Shown here in pieces: positions 15,989 through 24,761 of a DNA stretch of 64,000 nt. The translations under genes were made by a program, and so were the position numbers. The notes below the pieces were generated by a model. The model did no database searches and was not told the DNA's origin. It saw only the letters and a program-made list of their open reading frames with translations. Position 1 is the stretch's first letter. Each line of letters opens with the position of its first letter. The DNA comes from Sphingomonadales bacterium (GTDB taxonomy: Bacteria > Bacteroidota > Bacteroidia > Chitinophagales > Chitinophagaceae): the NCBI GenBank assembly GCA_016872155.1, contig VHBB01000004.1, positions 112,549 through 176,548 on the forward strand, in the 5' to 3' direction.

Positions 15989-18525
15989 TTTTTCTGCAAC
16001 TTATCGAGCTTGCCCACATACAGGCTTCTGCCATGGGTGCCGATCACGATCTCGTTATCGCGTTGCTGAATGGCAATGTCATGAACGGGTACGGAGCGGG
16101 GCATTCCTGTTTGCCATGCCTTATATGTTTTACCGCGGTCAAGGCTTACATAAAGTCCTCCGTCGGTACCTACGTAGAGGATGTTTGAATTTTTAGGATC
16201 CTCTCTAATTACATTCACGGGCTCTAGTGGCAAATTACCGGCAATGAGTTGCCAGCTAACACCTCTGTCTTCGCTCACGAATACGAAGGGTTCAAAATTA
16301 TCATAGCGATATCCATTGAGTGTTACATAGACCCTGTTTTCGTTATGCTGGGAGGCCACTACACGACTTACCCAGAGTTTTCGAGTGTCTAATCCGGCAG
16401 CGGCAACGACTGTCTTCGTGTTTTTGTTCTTATCGGCCGAGGCGGTGCGGTGTAAGGCCGACCAAGAGTAGCCGCCATCGTCGGAGCGGTGCAGGTTGCC
16501 GTCATCGGTACCGACATAAAGCATTCCAAAACGAAGGGGCGATTCATCGATGGTGGTGATGGTTCCGTAGGGAACATTGCCCGGTACTGAGCCGTTGGTC
16601 AGGTCGGCACCCATGGCCAGTAGGGTATCCCCTTTATTGAGGGAGCGGTACAAGCGGTTAGCGCCGTAGTAAAAGATGTCTTGGTTATGTCGGCTAAGCA
16701 AGATGGGCGTTTGCCAGTTAAAACGCAGCGGTCTTTCTCCTAACTGGTGTTGTGGACGCAGATTTTTTGCAACACCGGGTTTATCTTTTTGATAGCGGGC
16801 GTAGACGCCGAATTGCGAGCCTGAGTAAACGGTGTTGTTGTCTCTTCTGTCTACTTGCGCCTGCATGCCGTCTCCGCCATTGACCATTTTAAATCCATAT
16901 TGGCCATTATCGATCCATCCAATATCTTCTTTATGATTCGAAGGGCCCCACCAACTACCGTTGTCTTGCAAACCGCCATAGACATTGTAAGGTTTGGCAT
17001 CGTCGGTGGTAATGGCATAATACTGACCCACGGCAGGGGTATTGGCCTTGAACCAATTTTTTCCGGTATCGTAACTAATATTCACTCCTCCATCATTACC
17101 ATTAATGATGTGACTGTCTTTTTTAGGATTGACCCATAGCGCATGATGATCGGCGTGTACGTTTCCTTTATCCATATTGGTAAAGGTCTTTCCGCCATCG
17201 TTCGATACTTGCGAGCTAAAGCCCAGTATAAAAACCTTATCGGAATTTTGATAAGAAGTATATACTTTGGCAAAATAGTAGCCATAGGTGTTAAAAATGC
17301 CGATGGGTTTTTCGTGTGTCTTTTTCCAGGTGCGTCCACCGTCTTCGCTTCTATAGACTTCGCACCCTGCAATACCACTATTCTGAAATCCATCATCACT
17401 GTCGAGCCAATCCCAAAGCACCGAGGGGGCAAGGGTACCCGCGGCCACTTTTTCTTTTAGTTGGGCCACATTGGTTTGTCTGGGAAAACGATTCTTGCGC
17501 AAGAAACTTTCGAGCTTGTTATTGTCGAGCGCTGCAAACTGAGCAGCGGTCAATTGGCGAAGGTCCTCTTTGGTATACGAAGAATCACTGGTTAGTTTTT
17601 TTGCCTCTAATGGCGTATTGTTATCTACGATGGCATAGGCGATCTGTGGATTAGCCGGAAAATAGCAAAGCCCGATACGACCGATCTTGTTTCCTTGCGG
17701 AAAGCCGCTTCCTTCTCCGGATGTCTTTTGCCAGGTATTTCCTCCATCGGTGCTGCGGTAGATGCCACTGCCCGGTCCGCTTTCTTCGAACTTCCAGGCC
17801 TTGCGGTTCTTTTCCCACATGGCGGCCAGTAATTGATTAGGATTGACAGGATCGAGCGCCAGGTCTACACAACCGGTTTTTCCATTTACAAATAGTGTTT
17901 GTTGCCAGGTGTTTCCTCCATCGGTGGTTTTGTATACACCTCTTTCGTTGTTATCGGTATAGAGATGGCCGAGTACTGCTACCCAAGCGGTCTTAGGATC
18001 GGTGGGATGCAATTCAATATCTCCGATGTGATGCGATTCGGGCAGACCGCGGTACTGCCAGCTAGCGCCATTGTCGGTCGAAACATACATACCGGTGCCC
18101 GCATACGAGGAGCGACTGCTGTTGGCTTCTCCGGTGCCCGCCCAAATTGTGCGCGGCGTCGTATTCCAGTTGATGGCAATATCTCCCAAAAAAAGAATAT
18201 CGAGACTATCCATGATCGGTGTAAAACTCTGTCCGTTGTTTACGGTATGCCAAAGTCCTCCTGTAGCATAGGCAACATAGAACTCGGTAGGGTCAGCCGG
18301 ATTTGCTTCTACATCGACCACCCGTCCGCTCATTATCGAAGGTCCGATCGAACGAAAGGCGACGCTGCCCAGCAAGCTATCTCCAAACAGAGAAGCGCGC
18401 TGGCTAAGTGAACGCATTCTTTCGGTGCCCGGGGTGGAACTAACCTGCGCAGCGGCAGTCAATGCGGTTATAGTAAGGAATAGCCCCAGGGTCAGGTGGA
18501 GCAAAGCAGATGGTTTAACTTGCAT
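15985..18525 (-). CDS. Secreted BNR/VPS10-like multi-blade propeller protein
   Basis: 846 residues with a clear signal peptide (LGLFLTITALTAAAQ). The body consists of sortilin/BNR-type beta-propeller repeats with Asp-box-like signatures: STDNGASWQYRG, TTDGGNTWQQTLF, STDGGNTWQKTSG, SEDGGRTWKKTH, SNDGGKTFTNMD, SDDGGYSWSAL, SEDRGVSWQLIAG. Relatives are often annotated glycosyl hydrolase or sialidase-like, but I see no catalytic residues that would confirm that, so I give only the fold. A short helical insertion with an AQFAALDNNKLESFLR-type segment is present near the middle. A second, longer paralogue is encoded at 51733-54759. Promoter-like TAAGTTTG is at 18561-18568 on the minus strand, about 35 nt upstream. 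Confidence 0.85.
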   Translation of the reverse strand: MQVKPSALLHLTLGLFLTITALTAAAQVSSTPGTERMRSLSQRASLFGDSLLGSVAFRSIGPSIMSGRVVDVEANPADPTEFYVAYATGGLWHTVNNGQSFTPIMDSLDILFLGDIAINWNTTPRTIWAGTGEANSSRSSYAGTGMYVSTDNGASWQYRGLPESHHIGDIELHPTDPKTAWVAVLGHLYTDNNERGVYKTTDGGNTWQQTLFVNGKTGCVDLALDPVNPNQLLAAMWEKNRKAWKFEESGPGSGIYRSTDGGNTWQKTSGEGSGFPQGNKIGRIGLCYFPANPQIAYAIVDNNTPLEAKKLTSDSSYTKEDLRQLTAAQFAALDNNKLESFLRKNRFPRQTNVAQLKEKVAAGTLAPSVLWDWLDSDDGFQNSGIAGCEVYRSEDGGRTWKKTHEKPIGIFNTYGYYFAKVYTSYQNSDKVFILGFSSQVSNDGGKTFTNMDKGNVHADHHALWVNPKKDSHIINGNDGGVNISYDTGKNWFKANTPAVGQYYAITTDDAKPYNVYGGLQDNGSWWGPSNHKEDIGWIDNGQYGFKMVNGGDGMQAQVDRRDNNTVYSGSQFGVYARYQKDKPGVAKNLRPQHQLGERPLRFNWQTPILLSRHNQDIFYYGANRLYRSLNKGDTLLAMGADLTNGSVPGNVPYGTITTIDESPLRFGMLYVGTDDGNLHRSDDGGYSWSALHRTASADKNKNTKTVVAAAGLDTRKLWVSRVVASQHNENRVYVTLNGYRYDNFEPFVFVSEDRGVSWQLIAGNLPLEPVNVIREDPKNSNILYVGTDGGLYVSLDRGKTYKAWQTGMPRSVPVHDIAIQQRDNEIVIGTHGRSLYVGKLDKLQKN

Positions 18526-18560
18526 AAGGGAGTGTTTAGGTGGGGGAGAACCCGATCAAT

Positions 18561-18568
18561 CAAACTTA
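18561..18568 (-). promoter_or_regulatory. -7 element (TAAGTTTG, minus strand) of the BNR-propeller gene
   Basis: Exact TAnnTTTG on the minus strand, 35 nt upstream of the start at 18525. It lies just before the divergent ATG at 18574. Confidence 0.5.
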
Positions 18569-18573
18569 CTAAA

Positions 18574-19152
18574 ATGCGTGCATTTTTATTGATTTTAGTG
18601 CTTTCGTCGTTGTTCCAGCTTTTGTCGCTGCCGCTTTCTGCCCAATGGAAAGACTACACCCTTACCCGGCGAGGCGATACCCTTAACCGGGTCGATCTAG
18701 GTGGCCTACGACAGGGCCCCTGGGTACTTTCGGTACCCGAACTGCGGGGCGAGCGAGGCTACGAAGAAGAAGGCCATTTTGTGGATGATGCCAAGGAAGG
18801 TGTTTGGAAACGCTTTTCGCTCGAGGGTGTCAAGATCGCCGAAGAGAATTACCGCTGGGGAAAGCTACAAGGCAAGCAACTTTATTTTTCGTATTTCGGG
18901 GGATTGATTCGCGAAGAGAACTGGCGGGCCATGGATCCCCGGCAATCGTACGATACGGTCGCGGTATACGATCTAAAAGATCCAGATAAAAAGATCGCGG
19001 ATGTGATCGTCAAGAACGAAGGGGTCTCGATGCGACACGGGGTATTTATCTATTACGATCCGCGCTCCGGTAAGATACTGGCCAAAGAAAATTACGTGAT
19101 GAATAAATTGCAAGAAGAGGAAGAGAAGACCGCTGCCAACAAAGAACGTTGA
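18574..19152 (+). CDS. Exported MORN-like/YwqK-type repeat protein
   Basis: 192 residues from the ATG at 18574, with an N-terminal signal peptide (LLILVLSSLFQLLSLPLSAQ). The remainder has MORN-variant repeats of the toxin-antitoxin YwqK type, in which each unit has a G-x-W or Y-x-x-G-K pattern: RQGPWVLS, GHFVDDAKEGVWKRFS, ENYRWGKLQGKQLYFSY, then HGVFIYYDPRSGKILAKENY. These repeats form beta-hairpin stacks; the family label antitoxin is only a name and is not supported by context here. The frame continues upstream to 18496, but that part has no signal peptide and overlaps the divergent promoter. Ends with a Glu/Lys-rich tail. Function unknown. Confidence 0.75.
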   Translation: MRAFLLILVLSSLFQLLSLPLSAQWKDYTLTRRGDTLNRVDLGGLRQGPWVLSVPELRGERGYEEEGHFVDDAKEGVWKRFSLEGVKIAEENYRWGKLQGKQLYFSYFGGLIREENWRAMDPRQSYDTVAVYDLKDPDKKIADVIVKNEGVSMRHGVFIYYDPRSGKILAKENYVMNKLQEEEEKTAANKER

Positions 19153-19193
19153 CAAAAGGTCTCTTCTTCCTCTTTTGCTTTTTAGCCGTTGGC

Positions 19194-21581
19194 TTAAAAT
19201 CCTTTCTTCGCTTCTTGGGCGCGCTGCATGGGATTGCCCGCTTGTCCGCCGCCACTTCTTCTGCCTCCGGTTTGCCCTTGCTTAAACACCGTAAAGCGCG
19301 AAGGGGTCGGTATATTTCTCCAGCTATTGTTACTCTCATCGATATCGGCCGTCTCGCGAAGAGGGTCAAGCTTTATGGAAGCCACTTCTTTTTCTTTGAC
19401 GAACGATTTGATGACCTTCTTTTCGTTGAGGCGCCACACTTGTGCAGGAATCTTTTCTGTTTCTTTGGAGCCGTCTTTGTACGTCCATTCAATAATAATG
19501 GGCATTACTAATCCTCCCTTGTTAGAGAAGGTCAATTCGTATTGATGCAGGTTAGCGTATTTATTCTTCTCTTCTTGGCTCATTTGCTCAGGGGCACCGC
19601 CTCCCATGGTAAACTCTCTTCTCGACGTATCGTAGGGCTCCAATCCTCTGGCATAGCGCCAGTAAAAATCGCGAAGCGTGGTATCCTTATCGGTAGCAAA
19701 TACAATGCTGGAATCGGTGCGGTTTCTGATCTTAGAAATGTCTTCGAAAGCATTGACCAACGGTTTATCGGCCGCACGGCGCATGGTGGTAGCGCGGGCC
19801 GTTCCCACTGTGCCGGCACTGGTGTCGGCTACGGCATACTTTACGGTATCCAACGAAATGTCGCAAGCTTCGGTGCTATAGAACCACCCTCTCCAGAACC
19901 AGTCGAGATCTTCGCCACTGGCATCTTCGAGCGTGCGAAACAGATCGGCCGGCTCGGGATGTTTAAAGGCCCACCTTCTGGCATATTCCTTGAAAGCATA
20001 ATCAAAAAGTTCGCGCCCCATAATGGTCTCGCGCAAAATATTCAATCCGGTGGCGGGCTTCGAGTAGGCGTTGGGACCAAACTGTACAATGTTGTGGCTG
20101 TTGGTCATAATAGGCTCCAGTTGGTCTTTGGGGAGCTTCATATAGTCTGTAATGTAAGCGGCGGGTCCTCGGCGGCTGGGAAATTTATTGTCCCAAAGTT
20201 CTTCGGCCAGATACTCTACAAAGGTGTTGAGCCCTTCGTCCATCCAACTCCATTGTCTTTCGTCGCTATTGATGATCATCGGAAAGAAGTTGTGACCTAC
20301 TTCGTGAATAATAACACCCAGCATACCATTCTTGGTGCTCTCGCTATAGGTGCCGTCCTTTTCTGTTCTTCCGTAGTTAAAACAGATCATGGGATATTCC
20401 ATTCCGTTAGAGGCTTCGATGCTCTGCGCCACGGGGTAGGGATAGGGGATCGTAAAATCAGAATAGGTCTTAATGGTATGGGCCACCGCTTTGGTAGAGT
20501 AGGGGCGGTACAAGCCATAGGCTTCTTTGCCATAACCGCTCATACACATTACTTTTTTGCCTTCTACGGTAATGGGCATGGCATCCCAAACAAATTTTCT
20601 AGAAGAGGTCCAGGCAAAATCGCGAACGTTGGTGGCTTTGTAGATCCAGGTTTTTTTAGTGGTGAGCTTTGTCTTCTCAGCGGCCTTAGCTTCTTCGAGG
20701 GTAACGATCTCAATGGGTTCTTTAGCGGTCTGCGCTTGTTTCCAGCGCGCTTGTTGTGCAGCCGAAAGCACCAGTGGGTAATTCTGACACTCGCCGGTAG
20801 AGAGTACCACGTGATCGGCCGGCACGGTCATTTGAACACTAAAATTACCAAAGGTGAGTGCGAACTCGCCACGCCCGGTAAACTGTTGGTTTTGCCATCC
20901 CTTAAAATCGCTGTAAACGCAAAGGCGGGGATACCACTGTGTCATGGTAAAAAGATAATTGCCGTCTTCGGGAAAAAATTCATAACCGCCGCGACCACCG
21001 ATGGTCATACGGTTCGAAATGCGATAATCCCAGTTGAGCATAAATACAAAACGCTGCCCTGGTTTTAGCGGGGCCGGAAGCTCCACACGCATCATGGTTT
21101 TGTTAAGCGTATAACGAAGTGGTTTACCCAATGCATCGGTGAGTTTGCGGATGTTAAAACCAAAGCCATTGTCGCCTTTATTTTCTTCGAGTTGCTTTAA
21201 CTGTTGTACACTCATTTGTCGACTCATGGGGTCGCTGTCTTGATAGTTGGCGTTGTTGACAGAACTGTGTTCGTTCTCGTCGAGTTGAAGCCAGAGGTAG
21301 GTGAGTACATCCGGAGAGTTGTTGAAGTACGTGACGGTTTCGGATCCTTTGAGCAGTAGATTTTTCTCGTCGAGTTCGCAGCGAATATCATAGTCGCAGC
21401 GCTGTTGCCAATAGCGAGGGCCGGGGGCCCCGCTGGCGGTGCGATACTCGTTGGGTGTAGGAAAGGTCGTACCCAGTTGCTCAAATTTGTTACCGTGATT
21501 ACTGTTGGGGTTGTTTTGAATGTTTTGAGCAAACAGGCAGCTTGCCATCAAAACACCAAGAACCAGCAAAGTCAATTTCAT
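19194..21581 (-). CDS. Secreted M1-family metallopeptidase
   Basis: 795 residues with a signal peptide (LLVLGVLMASCLFAQ). M1 gluzincin aminopeptidases remove N-terminal residues from peptides. The zinc site HEVGHNFFP lies at about 426-434, with the third ligand Glu about 19 residues on in WMDEGLNTFVEYLAEE. The usual exopeptidase GAMEN motif is represented by SNGMEYPM, so the substrate-binding loop differs from classic PepN. The N-terminal domain (about 50-300) is the M1 beta-domain; a C-terminal helical/beta region ends in a Gly/Arg-rich tail (GGRRSGGGQAGNP). HupE/UreJ-like gene is upstream with a 12-nt gap, probably one operon. Likely a periplasmic or outer-surface peptidase. Confidence 0.92.
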   Translation of the reverse strand: MKLTLLVLGVLMASCLFAQNIQNNPNSNHGNKFEQLGTTFPTPNEYRTASGAPGPRYWQQRCDYDIRCELDEKNLLLKGSETVTYFNNSPDVLTYLWLQLDENEHSSVNNANYQDSDPMSRQMSVQQLKQLEENKGDNGFGFNIRKLTDALGKPLRYTLNKTMMRVELPAPLKPGQRFVFMLNWDYRISNRMTIGGRGGYEFFPEDGNYLFTMTQWYPRLCVYSDFKGWQNQQFTGRGEFALTFGNFSVQMTVPADHVVLSTGECQNYPLVLSAAQQARWKQAQTAKEPIEIVTLEEAKAAEKTKLTTKKTWIYKATNVRDFAWTSSRKFVWDAMPITVEGKKVMCMSGYGKEAYGLYRPYSTKAVAHTIKTYSDFTIPYPYPVAQSIEASNGMEYPMICFNYGRTEKDGTYSESTKNGMLGVIIHEVGHNFFPMIINSDERQWSWMDEGLNTFVEYLAEELWDNKFPSRRGPAAYITDYMKLPKDQLEPIMTNSHNIVQFGPNAYSKPATGLNILRETIMGRELFDYAFKEYARRWAFKHPEPADLFRTLEDASGEDLDWFWRGWFYSTEACDISLDTVKYAVADTSAGTVGTARATTMRRAADKPLVNAFEDISKIRNRTDSSIVFATDKDTTLRDFYWRYARGLEPYDTSRREFTMGGGAPEQMSQEEKNKYANLHQYELTFSNKGGLVMPIIIEWTYKDGSKETEKIPAQVWRLNEKKVIKSFVKEKEVASIKLDPLRETADIDESNNSWRNIPTPSRFTVFKQGQTGGRRSGGGQAGNPMQRAQEAKKGF

Positions 21582-21593
21582 AGTCTGATAGTT

Positions 21594-22175
21594 TTAAAGA
21601 AATTCAAGTCGTTCAACGATCATAAAAACTGAGATTCCAAAGGTAATTAATGCCACCGATTCGGTCCACTTTCGTTTCTCCAATCGAAAAAACTGAACCA
21701 AGGCTTGCGCCAGCAGTAAAAAGAGGGCCATAAAGACCAGTTGTCCGGCCTCAAGACCCAGGTTAAAGCCCAGGAGTCCCCAGCCCAGCGACTGGTCTTG
21801 CGAGAGCATAAAGCGAATATTGTTGGCAAAGCCCATGCCGTGTATAAAGCCGAAAAAGAGGGCCGATGCATAGAGCATCAGGGATTTATTTTGGTGGGCG
21901 GAGCGTCCCCACCACTGCTGAGCGGCCGTAAGCGCGATGGTAATGGGTATCAGCAGCTCTACTACCTTACTGTTTACCGTAAACAGATCGATAACGCTCA
22001 GTGCCAGGGTTAGCGAATGACCCACTGTAAAGGCTGTAACAACCATGAGCAGTCGTTTCCAGTCCGGGAATAAATAGCAGGCCCCCATAGCGGCCAAAAA
22101 GGCCTGGTGATCGAGCGCATCTACACTAAGAATGTGTTCCCATCCCAGCGGAAAGTAAAAAAGCAGCGTTTCCAT
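21594..22175 (-). CDS. HupE/UreJ-family membrane protein
   Basis: 193 residues with about six membrane spans. The family motifs are seen: GWEHILSVDALDHQAFLAAM near the N-terminus, FTVGHSLTLALSV, and the FGFIHGMGFANNIRF loop. HupE/UreJ proteins are proposed metal (nickel) permeases, but the Bacteroidota versions are found next to peptidases and DUF6702 proteins rather than hydrogenase or urease, so the substrate is open. The histidine-rich HxxxxDALDH pattern at the N-terminus would suit metal coordination. It starts upstream of the M1 gene in the same direction and is divergent to the DUF6702 gene; the same trio is familiar in this phylum, pointing to a shared role. Confidence 0.85.
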   Translation of the reverse strand: METLLFYFPLGWEHILSVDALDHQAFLAAMGACYLFPDWKRLLMVVTAFTVGHSLTLALSVIDLFTVNSKVVELLIPITIALTAAQQWWGRSAHQNKSLMLYASALFFGFIHGMGFANNIRFMLSQDQSLGWGLLGFNLGLEAGQLVFMALFLLLAQALVQFFRLEKRKWTESVALITFGISVFMIVERLEFL

Positions 22176-22258
22176 AAATGCAGATTGGGGTATAGAGAAT
22201 GCTTTTTTTGAGCGAAAGCTTGAAAATAATGCAGACTTTTGTGAACTGAAAATATTTT

Positions 22259-22786
22259 ATGCAAACGGTCTTGGCGCTTTTTCTGTGGTGGATGCTTTTC
22301 GGTGCTGAGCGGTCGTTGACGGGTTCAATACCTGCGGCGACACATCCCTTTCATGTAAGTGTAACCGAGATCAATCAAAATGCCACCGCACGTACCCTCG
22401 AGGTGCAGTGCAAACTGTTTACGGACGATTTCGAAGCAACCTTAAAGGAAGTGTTTAAGCAAAAGGCAGACCTGGTCGATCCGGCGCTCCATGGAAAAAT
22501 GGATAGTTTGGTCAGTCGCTATGTGCGATCTCGACTACAGCTGCGCGTTAACGAAAAAGCGGCCGTACTGCAATACCTTGGCTTCGAGCACGACCGAGAG
22601 GCCACTTATGTTTATCTGGAAATCGAGAATACCGCCGCCTCCATTCGAAGTTTGGAGGGTAGTGCCAGTCTTTTGTACGAGTCGTTTTCCGATCAGGTCA
22701 ACATCTTTCATGTAACGACCACAAGAGGAAAAAAAAGTACCAAGCTCGATTATCCGGCCACTGCGTTCAGGCTCGATTTTGAGTAG
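22259..22786 (+). CDS. DUF6702-family exported protein
   Basis: 175 residues beginning with a hydrophobic leader (MQTVLALFLWWMLFGAERS) that probably serves as a signal peptide. The mature part shows the family pattern: HPFHVSVTEINQNATARTLEVQCKLFTDDFE, then a region of alternating strands ending in YPATAFRLDF. This resembles the periplasmic domains that are found next to HupE/UreJ proteins, and the gene is divergent to the HupE/UreJ-M1 peptidase pair, 83 nt away. No catalytic motif is visible. Role unknown; a periplasmic partner of the HupE-like permease is a reasonable guess. Confidence 0.8.
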   Translation: MQTVLALFLWWMLFGAERSLTGSIPAATHPFHVSVTEINQNATARTLEVQCKLFTDDFEATLKEVFKQKADLVDPALHGKMDSLVSRYVRSRLQLRVNEKAAVLQYLGFEHDREATYVYLEIENTAASIRSLEGSASLLYESFSDQVNIFHVTTTRGKKSTKLDYPATAFRLDFE

Positions 22787-22789
22787 ACC

Positions 22790-24085
22790 TTATTGCATTT
22801 CTTCGCGCAGTTCATCGCTAATGCTTACCAACACCTTGTCGATACGATAACCATCCATATCCATGATCTCGATCGTAAATCCTTTCCAGCTCAATTTGTC
22901 GGCTACTTTGGGAATGCGCTCCAGGCGATGAAGAATAAATCCGGCCAGCGTATCGAAGTCCTGCTCTCCTTCGTTCATCCACTCTGTTTTTTCGAAATGG
23001 GTCAAAAAATCGTAAAAGGGAATCTGTGCGTCCACTAAAAAACTTCCATCCTCTCGTTCGGTAATGGAATAATCGGGTACATCCTCTTGGGGAATCTCTC
23101 CTACAATGGCTTCCAAAATATCATTCAAGGTCAGCATCCCCAAAATGCTACCGTATTCATCGACAATAAAGGCCGATTGATTCTTAGAGGCCTTGAATCG
23201 TTCAAGCACCTGGTAGGCCGATAGGTTCTCCGGAATAAATAAGGCCGGTTGCATGATCTCTCCAAAGGGCTGTTGGTCGGGGCTAACATATAGGTCCTTA
23301 ATGGAGACTACGCCTAAAATAGAATCGATCGATTCTTTGCAAATAGGGTAGACCGAGTGGGGCTCTTGCAAGATCTTTTCTTTGATCTTCTCTTCGTTGT
23401 CTAGCTCGTCAAACCAGATAATATCACTGCGGTGGGTCATAAGCGAAGTAATGTTTCGATCGCTCAAATGAAATACCCGCTCAATTATATCTTGCTCGGC
23501 CTCTTCGATGGTGCCCGCCTCGGTGCCTTCGGTAATTAGGGTCTTGATCTCTTCTTCGGTAATCGCATCTTCTTTGTTCTTGCGTATGTTAAAGAGCCTG
23601 AAAAAAAGATTGCTACTGCGATTGAGCAGCCATACAATGGGGTGTGTGATGGTCGCAAATGATTGCATGGGCCCGGCTACCGACTTGGCGATCTTCTCGG
23701 AGCGTAGCAGACCAATTCGTTTAGGGATCAATTCGCCAAAAATGATCGACAGAAATGTAATAACGACCACGATCAACACGGTCGATACGGTCTCGGCGGC
23801 CGCTGCGGAAACTCCCATTCTTTCTACATGGGGTTGCAGATCTTTACCAAATCGTTCGCCTGAGTAAACCCCGGTCACGATCGAGATTAGCGTAATGCCA
23901 ATTTGAACGGCCGATAAAAAAAGTTCGGGATGTTGCGAAAGCTTGAGTGCCAGCTGGGCTTTTTTGTCTCCCTTGTCGGCCAGGCTTTCGAGCCGTCCCT
24001 TTCGGGCGGATACCAGTGCGATCTCTGACATCGAAAAAAGGCCGTTCAAAAAAATGAGGGCCCCCAAAATAAAAAAATCCATCAA
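22790..24085 (-). CDS. CNNM/CBS-domain membrane protein (HlyC/CorC family)
   Basis: 431 residues. An N-terminal CNNM (DUF21) domain of about four membrane segments (residues 1-150; LIFLNGLFSMSEIALVSARKGRLE, VVVITFLSIIFGELIPKRIG), a tandem CBS pair (about 205-330; MTHRSDIIWFDELDNEEKI and SAFIVDEYGSILGMLTLNDIL) and a C-terminal CorC_HlyC domain (about 345-425; FDTLAGFILHRLERIPKVAD). Bacterial members act in magnesium or cobalt homeostasis (CorC, MpfA) and the name haemolysin is historical. The 4-nt overlap with the upstream PAP2 gene (ATGA type) shows they are co-transcribed. Confidence 0.93.
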   Translation of the reverse strand: MMDFFILGALIFLNGLFSMSEIALVSARKGRLESLADKGDKKAQLALKLSQHPELFLSAVQIGITLISIVTGVYSGERFGKDLQPHVERMGVSAAAAETVSTVLIVVVITFLSIIFGELIPKRIGLLRSEKIAKSVAGPMQSFATITHPIVWLLNRSSNLFFRLFNIRKNKEDAITEEEIKTLITEGTEAGTIEEAEQDIIERVFHLSDRNITSLMTHRSDIIWFDELDNEEKIKEKILQEPHSVYPICKESIDSILGVVSIKDLYVSPDQQPFGEIMQPALFIPENLSAYQVLERFKASKNQSAFIVDEYGSILGMLTLNDILEAIVGEIPQEDVPDYSITEREDGSFLVDAQIPFYDFLTHFEKTEWMNEGEQDFDTLAGFILHRLERIPKVADKLSWKGFTIEIMDMDGYRIDKVLVSISDELREEMQ

Positions 24086-24699
24086 CGAGAAGGAGTTGTT
24101 GCTGTATCGAAGATACGGTATTGGGGCTTACTATTAAAGAGATAAGCCATGACGCCCCCTACCAGTAATCCGACCCCGGCACCTCCCACCACATCAGAGG
24201 GGTAATGCACGCCTACATAGATCTGTGCCCACCCAATGCTAAAGGCCCAGACAAAAAATAGCCAGCGCCAACGACCCGCCAGCGAACCGATGGTCAAAAA
24301 GGCGAACATGGCCATGGCAAAGTGATTCGCTGCATGATTAGAGATAAAGCTGTATCCGGTGCCACAGTTGGGAACGCGCAAGATGAGCGAATCGAACATG
24401 GCGGGATCTTTGCAAGGTCTAATGCGTTGCACCGTCTGTTTGATCAGCTTGTTGCCCATCATATCCATCAAGCTAACGGTAAGCGCAAAATAGAAGATCC
24501 ACCACAGCGCCTTTTTTCGAAAGTTCAGCAGCATAAAGCAGAGCACAAAAAGGTAAAGGGGCATCCAGAACTCGGGGGTTCGCCAAAGCGGAAACAATTC
24601 GTCGAGGCCGCTCCATGCGAGTTGACGGTTAATAAGGCTAAAGACCCATCGATCGGCCTGTTCGAGCCCTACAAGAAGTTGTTGCCAGCTGTCAAACAC
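24082..24699 (-). CDS. PAP2-family membrane phosphatase
   Basis: 205 residues with about five membrane spans. PAP2 enzymes remove phosphate from lipid phosphates such as undecaprenyl pyrophosphate or phosphatidate. Signature blocks: KQTVQRIRPC (K-x6-R-P), SFISNHAANHF in place of PSGH, and AQIYVGVHYPSDVVGG for the third block (normally S-R-x5-H-x3-D). The His and Asp of block three are intact but the Arg is Gln, a change I have also seen as a feature of some Bacteroidota PAP2 proteins (recollection, not checked). The start is a GTG: the -7 element TACCTTTG at 24704-24711 ends 4 nt before it, implying a leaderless message. Overlaps the CNNM gene by 4 nt. Confidence 0.88.
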   Translation of the reverse strand: MFDSWQQLLVGLEQADRWVFSLINRQLAWSGLDELFPLWRTPEFWMPLYLFVLCFMLLNFRKKALWWIFYFALTVSLMDMMGNKLIKQTVQRIRPCKDPAMFDSLILRVPNCGTGYSFISNHAANHFAMAMFAFLTIGSLAGRWRWLFFVWAFSIGWAQIYVGVHYPSDVVGGAGVGLLVGGVMAYLFNSKPQYRIFDTATTPSR

Positions 24700-24703
24700 C
24701 CTG

Positions 24704-24711
24704 CAAAGGTA
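24704..24711 (-). promoter_or_regulatory. -7 element (TACCTTTG, minus strand) of the PAP2-CNNM operon
   Basis: Exact TAnnTTTG on the minus strand, 4 nt before the GTG start at 24699. Decides that start and predicts a leaderless mRNA. Confidence 0.6.
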
Positions 24712-24761
24712 AGAAAGCAGCTACTTGTGGTGAATGTTGTTTCTTTGTAAATGAATAGTGT

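Noticed and set aside
19542..21068. Long plus-strand ORF (508 codons) opposite the M1 peptidase gene
   Set aside because: The minus strand encodes a full M1 peptidase with signal peptide, HEVGH site and domain order; the plus-strand frame has no recognisable family or signal and is explained by the codon use of the real gene.
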